From DASUCS01 sp041166745 (GTDB taxonomy: Bacteria > Actinomycetota > Acidimicrobiia > Acidimicrobiales > JACDCH01), in the NCBI GenBank assembly GCA_041166745.1, contig JBEEGH010000034.1, positions 254,591-318,590 on the forward strand: 64,000 bases of DNA, read 5' to 3'. How positions within the stretch are numbered: position 1 is the stretch's first letter; each line of letters opens with the position of its first letter. Below the pieces are notes generated by a model that saw nothing but the letters and a program-made list of their open reading frames with translations, made no database searches and was not told where the DNA came from. Both the position numbers and the translations under genes were made by a program. Positions 61,223-64,000 of the stretch are shown one piece after another.

Positions 61223-62351
61223 CGGAGACCTCCGGAAAGAGCTCGTAGTACGCCACGTCCTCATCGACACCGCTGTTGTCGCCTTCGATGGCCGACAACA
61301 GCGCGTACGCGGGCTCGGGCAGATCGCGCGGCACCGTCCAGTCGATGTCGTCGATACAACCGGCCTCGGCGGCGAACGGCCGCAGGAACGAGAAGTACAC
61401 GTAGGCGCCGCAGCGAATCTTGTCGTCGCGCGACATCGCCGCGATCCGTCGATAGTGATCGGACTGCGCGACGCGCACGGCGGTGACGATGTCGTCGAGC
61501 TCGTCGAGCGGAACGGCGCGCAACTCACCAGGTGCGCAGTCATCCGTGGTGTAGAGGCCGAAGCCGACGAGATGGTCGAGGTAGTCCTCGGGCTGATGGT
61601 TCGAGGTGCCGAAGTCGGTCACCGTGAACTCGACATCGTCCAGCACGAGCGCGGCGGTGAGGTTCTGATACGGCACGCCGGCGGCCACGTCGCTCCACCA
61701 GTAGTCGCTCTTGCTCAGCCGGTAGAAGTCGCGCACGAGCAGCCGGCGAGACGGATGGCCCGGCACGGTGTACGGCCCCGTGTCGCCGTAGCCGGCGCGG
61801 GTGTCGAAGTACATGAGGAACAAGTGGTTGACCAACGTCGCGTTGAATCGCTTGATCCGGGCGCGATCGTCGGGATCGTCGACGGGCGTCGAGCCCGCGA
61901 GCAAGTCAGCGACGATCGCGTCGCCGTACGGCGTCGACGTTCCCGTGTCCCACGCTTGGCGCGTGCCGTCGTCGCCGCGGTATGCGAGCGCGGCGCGTTC
62001 CCAGAAGTCGAGCACCGTGTGCAGCCGTTCAGACGTATCGAGCGAGGGGTCGATCAAACCGAAGACCTTGCGCCCGACGAGCGGGAAGTTGGCAATCGAC
62101 CACAAATAACAGGTGTCGACTTGGCAACCCGGCCGGCGGGCGCGCCGCCCGATCTCCTCGGCCGGAAGGGCGGCGTCGATCGTTCGCATCATGTCGGGGT
62201 ACCGGAGGTAGGCCTCGGCGCAGGCCACGACGATGTATGCGGTGACCGGAATGAGCTTCGACTCGAGCGACGTGCGCTCGGCGGTGAGCTGCTTGCTGAT
62301 CGGCGAGTGATAGGCGATGAGCGCGTTGGCCCGGTCGCGAATGCTGGTCAA
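61215..62351 (-). CDS. Unknown helical protein of the swivelling-domain operon
   Basis: 378 residues from a TTG that overlaps the upstream stop as TTGA. The first half is helical with conserved-looking acidic and Arg residues (SIRDRANALIAYHSP, VACAEAYLRYPDMMRTIDAA). The second half has DTRAGYGDTGPYTVPGHPSRRLLVRDFYRLS and FTVTDFGTSNHQPEDYLDHL. No family was recognised. In this position it could be the kinase-like or acceptor partner of the phosphohistidine domain. Confidence 0.6.
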   Translation of the reverse strand: MTSIRDRANALIAYHSPISKQLTAERTSLESKLIPVTAYIVVACAEAYLRYPDMMRTIDAALPAEEIGRRARRPGCQVDTCYLWSIANFPLVGRKVFGLIDPSLDTSERLHTVLDFWERAALAYRGDDGTRQAWDTGTSTPYGDAIVADLLAGSTPVDDPDDRARIKRFNATLVNHLFLMYFDTRAGYGDTGPYTVPGHPSRRLLVRDFYRLSKSDYWWSDVAAGVPYQNLTAALVLDDVEFTVTDFGTSNHQPEDYLDHLVGFGLYTTDDCAPGELRAVPLDELDDIVTAVRVAQSDHYRRIAAMSRDDKIRCGAYVYFSFLRPFAAEAGCIDDIDWTVPRDLPEPAYALLSAIEGDNSGVDEDVAYYELFPEVSDE

Positions 62352-62713
62352 GTGCTCACCACACCTTCGACGCCGGAGCAATCGACCTCGACCTCGACGC
62401 CAATCGACGGCTCGTCCCCATCGAACGAGCAGCCCATGACGCACGGAACCTGGAACTCTCGGCTGACGATGCCGATGTGGCTGCGCGGCGTGCCGCTCGT
62501 ACACACGATGGCGGTCAGCTCGTGGTAGATCGGCGCGAGGAAGGTGGCGCCGGCGTCGCGTACCAGGGCGATCACGCCGTCTGCGCCGGTGCCCATCAGC
62601 TCGAGCACGTCGTCCGGCCCGTCCATCGATCGCCAGCGACCGCGCACGGGCGCGGCATCGAAGACCTTGGCCCCTCGTCCGACGATCCGCACCAGCGGCG
62701 ACGATAACGTCAC
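62348..62713 (-). CDS. Stand-alone PEP-utilizer swivelling (phosphohistidine) domain protein
   Basis: 121 residues from GTG 62713; a GTG at 62692 is also possible. The motif GTPRSHIGIVSREFQVPCVMG is the mobile-domain signature of PEP synthases and pyruvate-phosphate dikinase, with phospho-accepting His79. Here it occurs alone, without the ATP-grasp or TIM-barrel domains. The start lies only 6 bases from that of the divergent SCP2 gene. Confidence 0.78.
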   Translation of the reverse strand: MTLSSPLVRIVGRGAKVFDAAPVRGRWRSMDGPDDVLELMGTGADGVIALVRDAGATFLAPIYHELTAIVCTSGTPRSHIGIVSREFQVPCVMGCSFDGDEPSIGVEVEVDCSGVEGVVST

Positions 62714-62719
62714 CGTTCA

Positions 62720-63109
62720 GTGCCTGGCTATCTGACTTCCGAGTGGCTCGACGCCGCGCAGCGCGCCGTCGAAGCCGACACGACATTGCCCGAGGCCACC
62801 AAGGACGTGCAGCTCACCGTGCAGCAGGTCGTCACCGGTGGCCCGAACGGCGACGCCGCCTATCACGTGGTGATCGACCACGGAACGGTGCGCGTCGTCG
62901 ATGGTGAGACGAGCGAAGCCACCGTCACGTTCATGCAGAGTTGGGACACGGCGGTCGCCATCGGCCGAGGAGAGCTGTCCGCCCAAGGCGCGTTCATGAC
63001 AGGCCTCATCCGCGTCCGCGGCGACCTGCCGAAGCTGGTCGAGTACGGCAGCGTCTTCGGAGGCGTCGACGATGTGTTCGCTGACTTGAGGACCCAGACC
63101 ACGTACTGA
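62720..63109 (+). CDS. SCP2 sterol-carrier-type protein
   Basis: 129 residues from GTG. The single SCP-2 fold shows TVRVVDGETSEATVTFMQSWDTAVAIGRGELSAQGAFMTG, where a conserved strand-helix binds lipid. It should carry or bind acyl-CoA-like or sterol-like ligands. The stop is shared with the start of the glycosylase gene (TGATG). It is divergent from the swivelling-domain operon. Confidence 0.85.
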   Translation: MPGYLTSEWLDAAQRAVEADTTLPEATKDVQLTVQQVVTGGPNGDAAYHVVIDHGTVRVVDGETSEATVTFMQSWDTAVAIGRGELSAQGAFMTGLIRVRGDLPKLVEYGSVFGGVDDVFADLRTQTTY

Positions 63110-63951
63110 TGCCGGAGCTACCGGAACTTCAAGCCCACGCCGAACGTCTCGATGCGCGATACGCAGGCGCGCACCTCGCGCGCTTCACGCCGCTCACGTT
63201 CACCGCGCTGAAGACGGCCGTGCCGCCAACGTCCGATGCCCATGGGCACGACCTCGTGTTCGTGGGCCGGCGCGGCAAGTACTTGCTGTTCGACTTCGGG
63301 ACGCTCACGTTCGTCGTGCACCTCATGCAAGGCGGACGCATCAAGGAGGAGCCACCCGGCAAGCAGCCGGCGAAGCCCAAGACGGGCGTCGCTCGCTGGC
63401 TGTTCGACGACGGCAGGGCGCTGCTGCTGTCGGAGCAGGGCACGGAGCGCAAGGCCGGCGTATGGGCGGTGGGCGGCGATCCCGAAGGACAACGTCCACT
63501 CGAAGGGTTGGGCCCCGACGCCGACACGATCGATCCTCCGCACCTCCTGACGCTCCTGCACGAGCGCCCGATGCGACTCCACGGATGGTTGCGAGACCAG
63601 CACGGCGTTGCCGGCCTCGGCCGGCGGCTGGCGAACGAGATCTGCCACCGCGCCAAGCTCTCGCCCTACACGTCGACGGCCAAGCTCACGGCCGCCGACG
63701 CGGAGGGCCTGGTCGAGGCCATTCACGCGTCGATCAACGAGTCATTGGCCTACGAACGCGGACGCGACAACATGAGCTCCTCGGCCGAACGGCCCGGCGC
63801 GGTGCATCACCGCGAAGGTGAGGCCTGTCCGGCGTGCGGCGACACGATCCGAGCGGTCGAGTACCGCGCCTACACGATCGACTACTGCCCCACCTGCCAG
63901 ACCGGCGGCAAGGTCTTGGCCGACAACACCACCTCAAAGTTCCTGAAATGA
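63109..63951 (+). CDS. Fpg/Nei-family DNA glycosylase
   Basis: 280 residues. The N-terminal Pro2-Glu3 (MPELPELQ) is the catalytic pair of Fpg/Nei. The helix-two-turn-helix is in the middle (GVAGLGRRLANEICHRAKLSP), and the C-terminal zinc finger is CPACG...CPTCQ. GRRGKYLLF carries the conserved Lys. It removes oxidised bases and cuts the abasic site. The zinc finger is followed by a short tail (TTSKFLK), shorter than usual. Confidence 0.93.
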   Translation: MPELPELQAHAERLDARYAGAHLARFTPLTFTALKTAVPPTSDAHGHDLVFVGRRGKYLLFDFGTLTFVVHLMQGGRIKEEPPGKQPAKPKTGVARWLFDDGRALLLSEQGTERKAGVWAVGGDPEGQRPLEGLGPDADTIDPPHLLTLLHERPMRLHGWLRDQHGVAGLGRRLANEICHRAKLSPYTSTAKLTAADAEGLVEAIHASINESLAYERGRDNMSSSAERPGAVHHREGEACPACGDTIRAVEYRAYTIDYCPTCQTGGKVLADNTTSKFLK

Positions 63952-63963
63952 GCACGGCATCGG

Positions 63964-64000
63964 CGTTTGTGCGGTTTTATTCGCCGCGAGACGGCGAATA
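63964..64000 (+). repeat. Family II hairpin repeat, copy 2 (cut by window end)
   Basis: CGTTTGTGCGGT (63964-63975), shared with the bioF copy, is followed by a new hairpin. TATTCGCCG (63978-63986) pairs with CGGCGAATA (63992-64000) around CGAGA. The right arm probably continues past the window. It follows the glycosylase stop. Confidence 0.75.

Overview
The window is 64 kb of high-GC bacterial DNA with densely packed, often overlapping genes. It looks like a chromosome segment from Actinomycetota, most likely class Acidimicrobiia. The basis is two WhiB regulators, a SenX3-RegX3-type two-component pair, UPF0182, a DUF2342-type zincin, DUF2510 proteins, a DivIVA protein and frequent GTG starts. 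The class is inferred from gene content and was not tested by phylogeny.

Positions 1-5500 are a different compartment: visibly lower GC, small genes, a serine recombinase, an XRE regulator, a zinc-finger/polyproline membrane protein, and a tightly overlapping four-gene minus-strand operon (5187 down to 2445). That operon encodes a winged-helix-like protein, a membrane coiled-coil protein, a PD-(D/E)XK-type nuclease and a 405-residue protein with a CxCxxC zinc-type cluster. It ends close to an initiator tRNA-Met gene (5506-5582) and is read as a genomic island. The operon is the best candidate here for an undescribed, possibly defensive, system.

From 5.6 kb on the genes are chromosomal housekeeping. 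5.7-16.2 kb: UPF0182 membrane protein, a DivIVA coiled-coil protein with a phage-head-like tail, a FecR-like protein coupled to a large sensor kinase, and a PDZ-Lon protease. 16.2-21.3 kb: HEAT protein, bioA-bioF-bioD and a lipid-kinase-like gene. 21.3-27.8 kb: moaE, a 55-residue membrane protein and mreB in one coupled unit, then an HtrA-like protease, an epimerase, a zincin and an MFS carrier. 27.8-37.0 kb: an unbroken phosphate cluster ppk, nudix, pstS, pstC, pstA, pstB, phoU, senX3, regX3. 37.0-41.3 kb: two WhiB genes around an ECF sigma/zinc anti-sigma pair, a formiminotransferase-like gene, a macrodomain protein and a lipoprotein. 41.3-51.6 kb: a VWA protein and its MoxR-type AAA+ partner separated by two other genes, two glycoside hydrolases and a second ECF sigma unit. 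51.7-57.7 kb: sdhC-sdhA-sdhB and a K+-independent-type membrane pyrophosphatase. 57.7-64.0 kb: two tandem DUF2510 paralogues, DedA, an uncharacterised operon with a stand-alone phosphohistidine swivelling domain, an SCP2 protein and an Fpg/Nei glycosylase.

Three families of hairpin repeats are scattered between the chromosomal genes. Two of them show compensated base changes between copies. None is explained by an annotated gene.
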